Assembly: GCF_000717245.1 (NCBI RefSeq)
Contig: NZ_JNYQ01000002.1
Coordinates: forward strand, 248,001-312,000
Length of the DNA: 64,000 bases
Direction: 5' to 3'
Origin: Kitasatospora papulosa
Lineage (GTDB): Bacteria; Actinomycetota; Actinomycetes; Streptomycetales; Streptomycetaceae
Shown here: piece after piece, positions 33,129 to 42,600 of the stretch
Numbering within the stretch: position 1 is the stretch's first letter
Layout: each line of letters opens with the position of its first letter
Made by a program: the position numbers and the translations under genes
The notes under the pieces: generated by a model
What the model saw: only the letters and a program-made list of their open reading frames with translations
Told to the model about the DNA's origin: nothing
The model's database searches: none

Positions 33129-34097
33129 TCAGAGCGGGGTGGCCGCGTGGAGGATGCCGACGAGCGTCACCGTCGCGTTGAGCGACGACAGCGCCGAGGC
33201 CGCCGTCCCCACCGTCGCGGTCGCCGCCGCCACGGCCAGATGCGCCGAGGCCGGAGGCCACAGCCCGGCCGAGGGTTCCGGGTCGAGCAGCGCCGCCACC
33301 CGGCGCGGCACGGGGCCGGCCGCCGCCGCGAAGCCCGGGAGGACGGCGGGCCCCGGCTCACGGTTCGCGAACAGGGCCGCCTTGCCGACCGCCGTGGCCA
33401 CGGTCCGGCGGCTGCCGACCGTGTACGCCGCCTCCTCGTCCGCCCAGCGTTCGGTGCTGTACGCCACCGCCGTGCGCAGCGGCAGGAGGAACGGGTTGGC
33501 CCGCGCCGCCAGTTGCGTCGCCAGCAGATAGCGGTGGTGGCGGCCCGTCAGGTGGGCGCGTTCGTGGGCGACGAGCGCCCGCCGTTCGCGGGGGTCCAGG
33601 CACTCCATCATCGCGGTGGAGACGACGACCTGTCCGACGTCACCGCGGCCGCGCCCGCGTCCTCCCGGGAGGGCGTACGCGAACGGGTCGGGGGACGGGA
33701 TGACGGTGAGGTCCCCGGCGGCGCCGTTCCCCGCCTCCGGACCCAGCGCGTGGGCCGCGCGGATCCGGGCCCTGGTGTGCCGCAGCAGGGTGCTGCCGCA
33801 GGCCGCCAGCACCGCCCCCAGGACACCGATCGCGATCAGGCCCGCCTTCTCCTCGTAGGGCACCGCGGCACGCACCTCCGGGTCCGACCACCCGTCGGGC
33901 AGCGGATTACCGGGGAGCTGGGCCGTTCCCACCACCATGAGCAGGGCCAGACAGAGCGTGCTGCACAGAGCCAGCGTCGAACCGGTGACGGCCAGCAGGC
34001 GGGTGGCGCTCCTGGGGTGCAGATGCTGTTCGGCGAGGCGCGCCATGGGCAGTGCGGTCAGCGGCAGGACGAGTGGCAGGTAGACGAAGACGCCCAT
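33129..34097 (-). CDS. M56-family membrane metallopeptidase (BlaR1/HtpX-like)
   Basis: A 322-residue membrane protease: N-terminal helices, a cytoplasmic domain with the zinc motif HERAHLTGRHH (HExxH) about residue 185, and a hydrophobic C-terminus. The BlaR1 beta-lactam sensor domain is missing, as in most Streptomyces M56 proteins. It follows the BlaI-like gene with an 11-base gap; the pair forms a sensor-protease and repressor system whose trigger is unknown. It converges with the antiporter gene. Confidence 0.85.
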   Translation of the reverse strand: MGVFVYLPLVLPLTALPMARLAEQHLHPRSATRLLAVTGSTLALCSTLCLALLMVVGTAQLPGNPLPDGWSDPEVRAAVPYEEKAGLIAIGVLGAVLAACGSTLLRHTRARIRAAHALGPEAGNGAAGDLTVIPSPDPFAYALPGGRGRGRGDVGQVVVSTAMMECLDPRERRALVAHERAHLTGRHHRYLLATQLAARANPFLLPLRTAVAYSTERWADEEAAYTVGSRRTVATAVGKAALFANREPGPAVLPGFAAAAGPVPRRVAALLDPEPSAGLWPPASAHLAVAAATATVGTAASALSSLNATVTLVGILHAATPL

Positions 34098-34108
34098 CGT
34101 GGTGGCTC

Positions 34109-34609
34109 TCAGCCTTCCGGAGCTGCGGAGTCGTCGGTGTCGCCGGGGTCGTCCGGGCCGTCGTGGAGGCCGTCCGTGCCGGCCGGGCCTTCGTCGGTCC
34201 CCTCGGCCGCGCGGGAGAGCAGCTCGCGCAGCCTGGCCTCGTCGCCCGGGGACAGCGCGGAGACGAACCGGGCCAGGACGGCTTCCCTGTCCCGCTCGCC
34301 GTCCAGGACGCGGCGCATGCGCAGGGCGGCGAGTCCCGCCTCGTCGGAGGCCGGGGTCCAGACGTAGGAACGGCCTTTCCGGGTCCGGGTCACGGCCTTC
34401 TTCGCGTAGAGGCGGGAGAGGATCGTGATGACCGTGGTGTAGGCGAGGTCGCCGTCGAGGTGCTCCTGCACCCAGCCGGCCGTCGCCGGGCCGCCCGCCG
34501 AGCTCAGCACCGTCAGGACCTGGGACTCGAGCTGTCCCTGGGCGCGCCTGGGCAACCGGGGTCCCTCCCGGGTGCCGCCGTCGTCGTCCGTACCTGTGGG
34601 CCTGTTCAT
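34109..34609 (-). CDS. BlaI/MecI-family repressor
   Basis: A 166-residue repressor with an N-terminal winged helix (about 22-85: GQLESQVLTVLSSAGGPATAGWVQEHL to VTRTRKGRSYVWTP) and a dimerising helix. The acidic C-terminal tail (Asp/Gly-rich) is longer than usual. AGGA lies eight bases before the ATG at 34609; an ATG at 34618 would add three residues. It is upstream of the M56 gene in one operon. A dyad of the BlaI type lies 74 bases upstream. Confidence 0.87.
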   Translation of the reverse strand: MNRPTGTDDDGGTREGPRLPRRAQGQLESQVLTVLSSAGGPATAGWVQEHLDGDLAYTTVITILSRLYAKKAVTRTRKGRSYVWTPASDEAGLAALRMRRVLDGERDREAVLARFVSALSPGDEARLRELLSRAAEGTDEGPAGTDGLHDGPDDPGDTDDSAAPEG

Positions 34610-34682
34610 CCGCCGCATCCTACTGAGTGGCCGATTACCGCCCCGTCCGCCGCCGTGCGGCCGTTGTCCGCCCCTGGTTCTT

Positions 34683-34696
34683 CTACACGGCTGTAG
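34683..34696. promoter_or_regulatory. BlaI-type operator dyad between blaI-like and terB
   Basis: CTACA-CGGC-TGTAG, a perfect 5-bp dyad that contains the TACA/TGTA half-sites of BlaI operators. It lies in the 135-base region between the divergent BlaI-like (start 34609) and TerB (start 34745) genes, so it could serve either promoter or both. Confidence 0.55.
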
Positions 34697-34744
34697 AGTT
34701 CGAGCGGTCACCGCATCACAGGCAACACGACACATGGAGACGTC

Positions 34745-35200
34745 ATGGCCCTTTGGGATCGGATCAAGGAATCCGCGTCGACGATGCAGACGCAGCTGGA
34801 GGCGAAGAAGAACGACCTGAAGAGCGGGGCGTTCCGGGACGCGAGCATGGCCATGTGCGCCCTGGTCGCCGCCGCCGACGGTTCCATCGACCCGTCCGAG
34901 CGGCAGCGCGTCGCCACCCTGATCGCCACCAACGACGTGCTGCAGAACTTCCCCGCGGACGATCTCCAGCGCCGGTTCAACGACTACGTGAACAAGCTGA
35001 CGGCGGACTTCGCCTTCGGCAAGGTCAGCGTGCTCCAGGAGATCGCCAAGGCGAAGAAGAAGCCCGCCGAGGCCCGTGCCGTGATCCAGATCGGCATCGT
35101 GATCGGCGGCGCGGACGGCGACTTCGACAAGTCGGAGCAGGCCGTCGTGCGCGAGGCGTGCTTCGCGCTGGACCTGCCGCCGCACGAGTTCGACCTGTAG
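34745..35200 (+). CDS. TerB-family tellurite resistance-type protein
   Basis: A 151-residue TerB-domain protein: all-helical, with paired acidic loops AAADGSIDPSE and IGGADGDFDKSE that likely bind divalent metal. The wider ter family links to tellurite, phage and membrane stress. No other ter gene (terC, terD) is here, although a VWA protein at 57553 belongs to a class often found with ter genes. GGAG is six bases before the ATG. Confidence 0.88.
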   Translation: MALWDRIKESASTMQTQLEAKKNDLKSGAFRDASMAMCALVAAADGSIDPSERQRVATLIATNDVLQNFPADDLQRRFNDYVNKLTADFAFGKVSVLQEIAKAKKKPAEARAVIQIGIVIGGADGDFDKSEQAVVREACFALDLPPHEFDL

Positions 35201-35209
35201 GACCGTGCC

Positions 35210-35243
35210 GCGGGTGCGGCCCACGCCCGCGGGCCGCACCCGC
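35210..35243. terminator. bidirectional terminator between terB and the PucR-type gene
   Basis: A perfect 13-bp repeat (35210-35222 and 35231-35243) with an 8-base loop, centred between the two convergent gene ends. Confidence 0.75.
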
Positions 35244-35249
35244 AACGGT

Positions 35250-36317
35250 TCAGATCTCCTTCGCCGGCCAGTCCAGCAGCCGGGCGCCGATCACCGCCGT
35301 CTGCAGCGTGTACCGGTGCATCGGGTCGGACGGATCGGATCCGGTCAGCTGGTGTATCCGCTCCAGCCGGTACGTCAGCGCACGCACGCTGAGCGACAGC
35401 CGGCGCGCCGTCTCGGCGGCCACGCAGCCCGCGTCGAAGTACACGGACAGCGTCCGCAGCAGCGGTTCCGCCCCGCCCCGCGCCTCCTTGAGCGGGCCGA
35501 GCTCGCTGCGCACCAGATCGGCCATCGCCTGCCGGTCCCTCGTCAGCACCGGATAGACCAGCAGGTCGGCGGCGTACAGGACGGGGTCGTCGAGCTCCAT
35601 CCGCTGTGCCAGGTCGAGGGCGTCGAGCGCCTCGTCGTAGGAGTGGACCACCCCGCCGGGGCCGCGGTGCGGGCGGCCGACCGCCACCTGGTGGCCGTCG
35701 GTGGCGGCGTGCGCCTGCTTGGCGAAGTACCTCAGGACGTCCGGCTGGCTGCCGGGGGCTATGCAGACCAGGCGCCCGTCCTTCGTCGTGAGCAGGATCT
35801 TCCGCCCGCCGAAACGCGCGAGCAGCGCCGCCTCCACGCTCCGGGGCACGGCGTCCGACTCGTTGTACGCCTCGGGGCCCGCCGCCACCGCGACGGCGTG
35901 CGCCCGCGAGAGCCGCAGCCCGAACCGGGTGGCACGCTCGGCGAGTCTGCCCAGGTCGCTGCGGCCGTAGAGCAGGTCGTCGATGAACTCCCGCCGCGCC
36001 GCCTCCTCGCGCCGTACGGTGAGGCGCTGCGCCCGCTCGAAGCCCTCCGCGAAGGCGTCGACCACCTGTTCCACGGCGGCCAGCACGGAATCGGCGGACG
36101 ACGAGCGCGCCGCCTCGACCGGCCAGGCGGCGCGGGTCTCCGCGAGATGCCGCCGCACCAGCGCCCGCAGCTGGTGTCCCGCCTCCGCGGCCTCCCGGCC
36201 GAGCGCGCGCCGCGTCTCCAGCTCGTCCCGGGTGAGCCGCCGGCCGGTCTCCGCGACCTCGGCCAGGATCCCGGCATAGCCCTCCAGGAACCGCTCGGAA
36301 ATCTCGGGCTCCGCCAC
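35250..36317 (-). CDS. PucR/CdaR-type transcriptional regulator
   Basis: A 355-residue regulator. An N-terminal helical region (about 1-125), a CdaR GGDEF-like middle domain (about 140-270) and the C-terminal PucR helix-turn-helix (about 285-350: LLRTLSVYFDAGCVAAETARRL to LTYRLERI). The start is GTG at 36317 with GGAGG eight bases ahead. It is divergent from the NfeD2 operon. Two 15-bp palindromes between them, one identical to the site at 28220, are its probable operators, making it a candidate controller of both flotillin loci and of itself. Confidence 0.85.
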   Translation of the reverse strand: MAEPEISERFLEGYAGILAEVAETGRRLTRDELETRRALGREAAEAGHQLRALVRRHLAETRAAWPVEAARSSSADSVLAAVEQVVDAFAEGFERAQRLTVRREEAARREFIDDLLYGRSDLGRLAERATRFGLRLSRAHAVAVAAGPEAYNESDAVPRSVEAALLARFGGRKILLTTKDGRLVCIAPGSQPDVLRYFAKQAHAATDGHQVAVGRPHRGPGGVVHSYDEALDALDLAQRMELDDPVLYAADLLVYPVLTRDRQAMADLVRSELGPLKEARGGAEPLLRTLSVYFDAGCVAAETARRLSLSVRALTYRLERIHQLTGSDPSDPMHRYTLQTAVIGARLLDWPAKEI

Positions 36318-36373
36318 GGCGCACTCCTCCGTACATCAACAGCACTGTCGTCCCGACAACGCGCGAACACGGA

Positions 36374-36388
36374 TGCCGGTGCCCGGCA
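36374..36388. promoter_or_regulatory. distal copy of the NfeD operator, locus 2
   Basis: TGCCGGTGCCCGGCA: 6-bp arms identical to the perfect copy with a different 3-base centre. It is 33 bp (centre to centre) from the copy at 36407-36421, about three helical turns, so two dimers could bind one DNA face. Confidence 0.6.
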
Positions 36389-36406
36389 GGCGGGACCCGT
36401 CAAGCC

Positions 36407-36421
36407 TGCCGGACTCCGGCA
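36407..36421. promoter_or_regulatory. 15-bp palindromic operator, locus 2
   Basis: TGCCGGA-C-TCCGGCA, identical to 28220-28234. A GGCTGGCAC block follows 17 bases downstream, matching GGCGGGCAC at the first locus but shifted by 10 bp (one helical turn). Confidence 0.65.
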
Positions 36422-36597
36422 ATGCGCCGGAGACGCCCCGGCTGGCACGATCGGTGCAGCAACACACGGGGGAAAGCACGGGGGATCACGGGGGAAGAAG
36501 CCGGTTGCTGCGGAGCCGTTCGCGGTGTCGCGGCGCCGGCGCCCCCTCACCCGCGCCTCCCGCCGTACGGGAGCCAGTCGGGACGGGGGCAGCATCG

Positions 36598-37236
36598 ATG
36601 ACCGAGTTCCTTTCCGCGGCCACCACCTTCCCGGCCGTCGTCCTCGGCGCCGCCCTGGTGGTCGTCGTCTGCTTCTGGCTGCTGGTGCTGGCCGGGGCAG
36701 CCGGGTCCGACTCCTTCGACACCGACCTCGACACCGAAGCGGTCGGCTTCGGCGGGGTGCCGGTCTCCGTCTCGGTGTCGCTGGTGGTCGTCCTCTCCTG
36801 GTTCACCTGCCTGACCGGCTCGGTCCTGGTGCTCCGCAGCGGAGCGACCGGCACCGCGCGGGCGTTGCTCCACCTCGCCGTCCTGGCGGGGGCACTTCTG
36901 ATCGCCTGGGGGGTGGTCCGCATGCTGGTACACCGCTTCCGCCGGTTCTTCCCCGCGGAACCTCCACCATCCCTGCGGGACTTCGTGGGTCAGGTCTGCA
37001 CGGTCCGCACGGGATCCGTCAGCGCCGACTTCGGTCAGGCCGAGGTCGCCGCCGCCGACGGGTCGACCGCGATCGTGCAGGTACGGCAGCCGCCGAGGCC
37101 GTCATCTCCGGGTGAGGTGCTCACCTCCGGCGCCACGGGGCTGCTCTACGCGTACGACGCCGAGGGCGAGTTCTTCTGGGTCTCGCCGTACGACGCGGCG
37201 CTCGCCCCCCGTCCTCTGCCGCGCAAGGCCGTCTGA
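36598..37236 (+). CDS. NfeD/YqiJ-like membrane protein, locus 2
   Basis: A 212-residue membrane protein with three hydrophobic helices (about 8-34, 58-82, 90-112) and a C-terminal OB-like domain (about 128-190, from LRDFVGQVCTVRTGSV). The order and the acidic loop between the helices recall E. coli YqiJ. It heads the four-gene operon with SPFH, AAA and RCK proteins. A GGGGG stretch lies ahead of the ATG. The leader is about 170 bases from the operator. Confidence 0.75.
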   Translation: MTEFLSAATTFPAVVLGAALVVVVCFWLLVLAGAAGSDSFDTDLDTEAVGFGGVPVSVSVSLVVVLSWFTCLTGSVLVLRSGATGTARALLHLAVLAGALLIAWGVVRMLVHRFRRFFPAEPPPSLRDFVGQVCTVRTGSVSADFGQAEVAAADGSTAIVQVRQPPRPSSPGEVLTSGATGLLYAYDAEGEFFWVSPYDAALAPRPLPRKAV

Positions 37237-37337
37237 CCCGCCCTCCCTTCCTCCGGGCCCCCGGGCCCGTGGTTCCGCGTGCCGTCACACGGGCGCGCCT
37301 TCGACTCCGTACGTCCCACCAGCCGCCAAGGACTGTC

Positions 37338-39464
37338 ATGGATGCCATCTCCTGGGGCATCGGCGTGCTCGTCGCCGTTGTCCTGCTCATCACCGTCGCT
37401 CTGCTCTTCGTCATCACCCGGCTCTTCCGCAAGGTCGAGCAGGGGAAGGCGCTGATCATCTCCAAGACCAAGAAGGTCGACGTCACCTTCACCGGCGCGG
37501 TGGTCCTGCCGGTACTGCACAAGGCCGAGACCATGGACATCTCGGTGAAGACCATCGAGATCCGCCGGACCGGGCGTGAGGGCCTGATCTGCCAGGACAA
37601 CATCCGTGCCGACATCCACATCACCTTCTTCGTCCGCGTCAACAAGACCGTCGAGGACGTCATCAAGGTCGCCCAGGCGATCGGCACCGAGCGGGCGAGC
37701 GACAAGGCCGCCATCCAGGAGTTCTTCGCCGCCAAGTTCTCCGAGGCGCTGAAGACCGTGGGCAAGCAGCTCGACTTCGTCGACCTGTACACCAAGCGCG
37801 AGGAGTTCCGGGACCGGATCATCCGGGTCATCGGGACGGACCTGAACGGCTATCACCTCGACGACGCCGCGATCGACTTCCTCGAGCAGACGCCGATGGC
37901 CCAGCTCGACGGTGCCAACATCCTGGACGCCCAGGGCATCCGGAAGATCACCGAGCTGACGGCGATCGAGCACGTGCGGACCAACGAGTTCCAGCGCACC
38001 GAGCAGAAGGAGATCACCCGGCAGGACGTCGACGCCCGGGAGACCATCCTGGAGCTGGAGCGCCGGCAGGCCGAGGCCGAGATCAAGCAGCGCCGCGAGG
38101 TCGAGACGCTGCGGGCCCGCGAGGAGTCGGCCACCGCCCGGGTGCAGGAGGAGGAGCGGCTCGGCGCGCAGAGCGCGTTCATCCGTACCGAGGAGCAGCT
38201 CGGCATCCAGCGGGAGAACCAGGCCCGCGAGGTCGCCGTCGCGCAGAAGAACCGCGAGCGCGTCATCGCCGTGGAGAACGAGCGCATCGAGAAGGACCGG
38301 CTGCTGGAGGTCATCGGTCGCGAGCGTGAGACCGAGCTGAACCGGATCGCCGCGACGAAGGAGGTCGAGGCGGAGCGCCGTGAGGTCGCGGACGTGATCC
38401 GGGAGCGGATCGCGGTGGACCGCACGGTCGCCGAGCAGGAGGAGTCGATCCTGACGCTGCGGTCCGTCGAGGAGTCGGAGCGCACCCGCAGGTCCGTGAT
38501 CATCGCGGCGGAGGCGGAGGCCCAGGAGAAGCTGGTCAAGGACATCAAGGCGGCGGAGGCCGCGGAAGCCGCGGCGGTCCACCTGGCGGCCGAGCAGCTG
38601 ACGCTCGCGGACGCCCGGCTGAAGACGGCCGACCTCGACGCGCAGGCGAAGCTGCGGCTGGCGGAGGGCATCCAGGCGGAGAACGCGGCTGCCGGGCTCG
38701 CGGAGGTCCAGGTCCGGGAGGCGGAGGCCGAGGTCACCGAGAAGGCCGGTCTCGCGGAGGCGCAGGCCACGGAGGCACGGCTCAGGGCCGAGGCGGAGGG
38801 GGCGCGCCTGAAGGCCCTGGCGGTCGCGGAGGGCACGCAGGCCCAGGCCTCCGCGGACGCGGCGGTGATCGGCGAGAAGCTGAAGGCCGAGGCGGAAGGG
38901 CTCACCGAGAAGGCCGCGGCGATGGCGGCGCTCGACGACGCCTCGCGGGGCCACGAGGAGTACCGGCTCCGGCTGGACGCGGAGAAGGAGATCCGGCTCG
39001 CGGAGTTCGACGTGCGGCGCCAGGTCGCGGAGGCACAGGCGACCGTGCTGGCGACGGGGCTGGAGAACGCCGACATCGACATCGTCGGAGGCGACTCCGT
39101 CTTCTTCGACCGGCTGGTGTCCTCGGTCTCCCTGGGTCGGAGCGTGGACGGCTTCGTGGAGAACTCGAAGACCGTGCAGGCGCTCGCCGGGCCCTGGCTC
39201 GACGGCCGGGGGACGTTCACGGAGGACCTGACCCAGGTCCTGGGGTCCCTGAACTCCGGGGACGTGCAGAACTTGACGGTGTCCGCCCTGCTCACACGGC
39301 TGATGCGGTCGCCGGGCGCGGCCTCGGGGCAGGTGAAGCAGCTGCTCGCCGCGGCGGAGGAGCTGGGACTGGCGGGCATGACGGTCTCGTCACTGAGGGG
39401 GGCGCCCTCGGTGAACGGGACGGCACCGGCACCGCCCGCGCACAACGGGGCTGCCGCCGTGTAG
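37338..39464 (+). CDS. long SPFH/flotillin-like protein (YqiK type), locus 2
   Basis: A 708-residue band-7 protein. N-terminal membrane helix (about 5-26), SPFH domain (about 30-190, with VDVTFTGAVVLPVLHKAE), then a very long Glu/Ala/Arg coiled coil (about 215-575) and a C-terminal globular part (about 585-680). It is longer than canonical flotillins and fits the YqiK subgroup. It is probably a membrane scaffold that recruits the downstream ATPase. The ATG at 37338 has only weak upstream purines. Two hairpins lie between it and the next gene. Confidence 0.88.
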   Translation: MDAISWGIGVLVAVVLLITVALLFVITRLFRKVEQGKALIISKTKKVDVTFTGAVVLPVLHKAETMDISVKTIEIRRTGREGLICQDNIRADIHITFFVRVNKTVEDVIKVAQAIGTERASDKAAIQEFFAAKFSEALKTVGKQLDFVDLYTKREEFRDRIIRVIGTDLNGYHLDDAAIDFLEQTPMAQLDGANILDAQGIRKITELTAIEHVRTNEFQRTEQKEITRQDVDARETILELERRQAEAEIKQRREVETLRAREESATARVQEEERLGAQSAFIRTEEQLGIQRENQAREVAVAQKNRERVIAVENERIEKDRLLEVIGRERETELNRIAATKEVEAERREVADVIRERIAVDRTVAEQEESILTLRSVEESERTRRSVIIAAEAEAQEKLVKDIKAAEAAEAAAVHLAAEQLTLADARLKTADLDAQAKLRLAEGIQAENAAAGLAEVQVREAEAEVTEKAGLAEAQATEARLRAEAEGARLKALAVAEGTQAQASADAAVIGEKLKAEAEGLTEKAAAMAALDDASRGHEEYRLRLDAEKEIRLAEFDVRRQVAEAQATVLATGLENADIDIVGGDSVFFDRLVSSVSLGRSVDGFVENSKTVQALAGPWLDGRGTFTEDLTQVLGSLNSGDVQNLTVSALLTRLMRSPGAASGQVKQLLAAAEELGLAGMTVSSLRGAPSVNGTAPAPPAHNGAAAV

Positions 39465-39477
39465 GGCGGGTCCGTCC

Positions 39478-39532
39478 GGTGGCCGGGGGGTCCCCGGCCA
39501 CCGAAGGGCCGGGGGCCGGGGGACCGGCCCCC
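39478..39532 (+). other. two consecutive intra-operon hairpins
   Basis: Hairpin 1: GGTGGCCGGGG (39478-39488) with its complement (39492-39502), 11 bp and a 3-base loop. Hairpin 2: 9-bp arms 39511-39519 and 39524-39532 with a GGGA loop. No T-run follows, so they may reduce read-through or protect the upstream mRNA instead of ending transcription. Confidence 0.6.
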
Positions 39533-39602
39533 GGGAAGGGGGCCGCCGACGCCGGGCGGGCGGCCCGGGTCGATGAACGTCATCTCGTAGGGAGCAGTGC
39601 GC

Positions 39603-42600
39603 ATGGACCGCGACATCACCTTCACCGATGCCGACGCGGACGCCTACGAGGTGCTCAGGCGCAGGCTCCGGGAGCAGGCGGACGAGCTGGTGCGGCGGGC
39701 CGAGGCGCTCGACGCGCGGCGGACCGAGGAGTTCGGGTCCACCGGGCTGCACCTGCTCGCCACCGAGCAGGTGTCCACGGAACACGCCTCGGTGGCCCGT
39801 GACCTCGTCCCCGTGGGCGGGCGCCTGCTGTTCGGCTTCGAGCGCGGCCCCGGCGCACGCGGGGAGGCGGGCGTCGGCGACGTACTCGTCCTGCGTGAGC
39901 CCGGTCTGGAGGAGACGGACGCGGGGCTGCTGGACGACGAGGCCTTCGTACGCGAGTTCGCCGGCCTGCACCGTTACTACCGTGACGCCCGGCTGCTCCG
40001 GTTGCGACGGGTCAACGGCCGTCTGCTCGCCGTGTTCCGCACCGGGGAGACCGCCGAGGACATCCGCGTCCTGCGCTGGGCGCTCGGCCCGGACGGTGCG
40101 CCCGGGGCGTTCCTGGACGCCCGGGGCGAGCGCGACCACGTCTTCCCTCCCTCGCACGACTTCACGTGGACGCCGGTGGGCCGGGACGCCCACAGGCCCG
40201 GCCGGCATCCGCACATCGCCGTCCTGGACACCGTCTTCGTGGACACGCTGAGCGGCACCCTGACCGTCAAGGCGGTGGACGACACCGAGTCCCCCGAGGG
40301 GATCCACGAGGAGCCCGTCGACGAGCCGCTGCAGTCCCTGGCGGACGCCGCCGTCGAGTACGCCGTGGCGGGTCCGCTGATCCTGCTGCGGGTGCGCCCC
40401 TACAAGGAGGAGGCCTGGCGTCACCTGGTCTTCAACACCCTGCTGTCGACCGTGCTGCGGCTCGACGCGATCGGCCCGTCCTGCCTCCGGCTGCCCGAGG
40501 ACCAGGGGATCATCTTTCCCGGCGGCTACCACCTCACCACCGGCAGGACCAAGACCTTCGACACCGCGGGGGAGTTCGGTGACCCCGTCCTCGAAGGCAC
40601 CGTCCGCTCGCCCAACGGCGAGGACGTGCTCTACGTCTTCCGGTCCCGGGACGAGGACCGCACCCTGCTCCTCCCCTACAACCTGATCCGCCAGGAGGTC
40701 GCCACCCCGCTGCTCGGCCGGGGGCACGCCCTCCTCGACGACGGCACGCTGTTCCTGCTGAAGGACGGCGCCGACGGGCCGGCGCGGGTGCACCACCTGC
40801 AGCGCTGGCAGACCCCCTACGTCTCCGACACCTACGCCGCGTCCCGTCCCCCCGGCACGGGCCCGATCGCCCGGACCGGCAACGCCGACCTGGTGCGCGG
40901 GATCTCCGACTGCCTGGCCCTGGCGCACGGCGTACGGGACATGACCCCGACGACGGCGGTGTACAGCAGGCTCGTCGCCGACTGCACCCGCGCGGGGGAC
41001 CGTTACCACTGGCTCGCCGATCCCGCACTGGGCGCGCTCACCGAGCCGTTGGAGGCCCTGGGGGCCACCGCCCGTCAGGTACTGGCCGAGTTCGAGACGG
41101 TCCAGGAGCTGACCGGGCAGGCCGCCGCCGCCCTCGACGAGGCCGTCGCCGGGCTCACCGCCCTGGTCCGCCGCATCCGGGGCGAGGCACCGCGCTCGGC
41201 GGCCGCGTGGGTCGAGGGGCTCACCGAACTGCGCAGGTCCCACGGACACCTGGCGACCCTGGCGGACATGCGGTACGCCGACACGGACCGCATCGCCGCG
41301 CTCCGCGAGGAGACCGGACGCGATCTGGAGACGGCCGCACAGCGGGCGGTCGCCTTCCTCGCCGGGGAGGACGCGTTCGCCGGGTACCACGAGGACCTCG
41401 GGCGGATCACCGCGGCCGCCGGCGAGTCGGAGACCGTCGCCGAGGCCACGGCAGCCGGGGACCGGCTCACGGAGATCACGGACGGCCTCGGGACGGTCAC
41501 CGAGGTCGTCGCCGGGCTGGACATGGGCGACGCCACCGTCCGCACGTCGGTCCTGGAGCGGATCGCCGAGGTCCTGGGGGGCGCCAACCGCGCCCGGGCG
41601 ACACTCGACGCCCGGCGCAGGGAACTGGTGGCCCGGGAGGGACAGGCCGAGTTCGCCGCGGAGTTCGCCCTGCTCGGCCAGGCCGTCACCGGGGCCCTCG
41701 CCTCGGCGGACTCCCCCGACTCGTGCGACGAACAGCTGGCCCGGGTCCTGCTCCAACTGGAGAACCTGGAGTCGCGCTTCGCCGAGTCCGGCGACTTCCT
41801 GGCGCGGCTCGCCGAGCGCCGAACGGAGGTGTACGAGGCGTTCTCGGGCCGGAAGCAGACGCTGCAGGAGGCCCGTGCCGGGCGTGCGGAACGGCTCGCG
41901 GAGTCCGCGGTCCGGGTCCTGGAGACCGTCTCGCGTCGGCTGGCCGGACTGGAGGACCTGGACGCCGTCCACACGTACTTCGCCTCCGACCCCATGGTCG
42001 CCAAGGTCCGCCGCACCGCGGACGAGCTCCGCTCCCTCGGCGACCCGGTGCGCGCCGACGAGCTGGACGGCCGGCTGAAGGCCGCCCGTCAGGAGGCGGG
42101 GCGCGCCCTGCGCGACCGGAGCGAGCTGTACGCGGACGGCGGTTCCGTGATCCGGCTGGGAAGCCACCGGTTCGCGGTGAACAGCAGGCCGTTCGACCTG
42201 ACCCTGGTCCCGTCCGGGGACGGGATCTCCTTCGCGCTCACCGGCACGGACTACCGGGCTCCGGTCACCGACCCCGAGTTCGCGGCGACCCGCGCGCACT
42301 GGGGCCGACTGCTGCCCTCGGAGACGCCGGACGTCTACCGCGCCGAGCACCTGGCCGCCCGGCTCCTCGACGAGCACGGCGCGGACGCCCTGGCCGGCGC
42401 GGATCTCGCCACGCTCGTGCGGGAGGCGGCAGCGGCGGCGTACGACGAGGGCCATCAGCGGGGTGTCCACGACGAGGACGCCCTCGCCGTCCTGACCGTC
42501 CTGCTGCGGCTGCTCGCCGGCGCGGGCCTGCTGCGCTTCCCGTCGTCGGTGCGCGCGGCGGCCCAGCTGTTCTGGGCGCACGAGGCCGACGAGGACCTGC

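Noticed and set aside
36438..36462. sigma-54-like promoter (TGGCAC) upstream of the NfeD2 operon
   Set aside because: Streptomyces lacks sigma-54 as far as known and no GC at the right spacing was found; the block is better seen as part of the shared operator region.
37853..39625. A Ser/Ala-rich 590-codon antisense frame opposite the SPFH gene
   Set aside because: It is the complement of the Glu/Ala coiled coil, which naturally reads as Ser/Ala/Arg.
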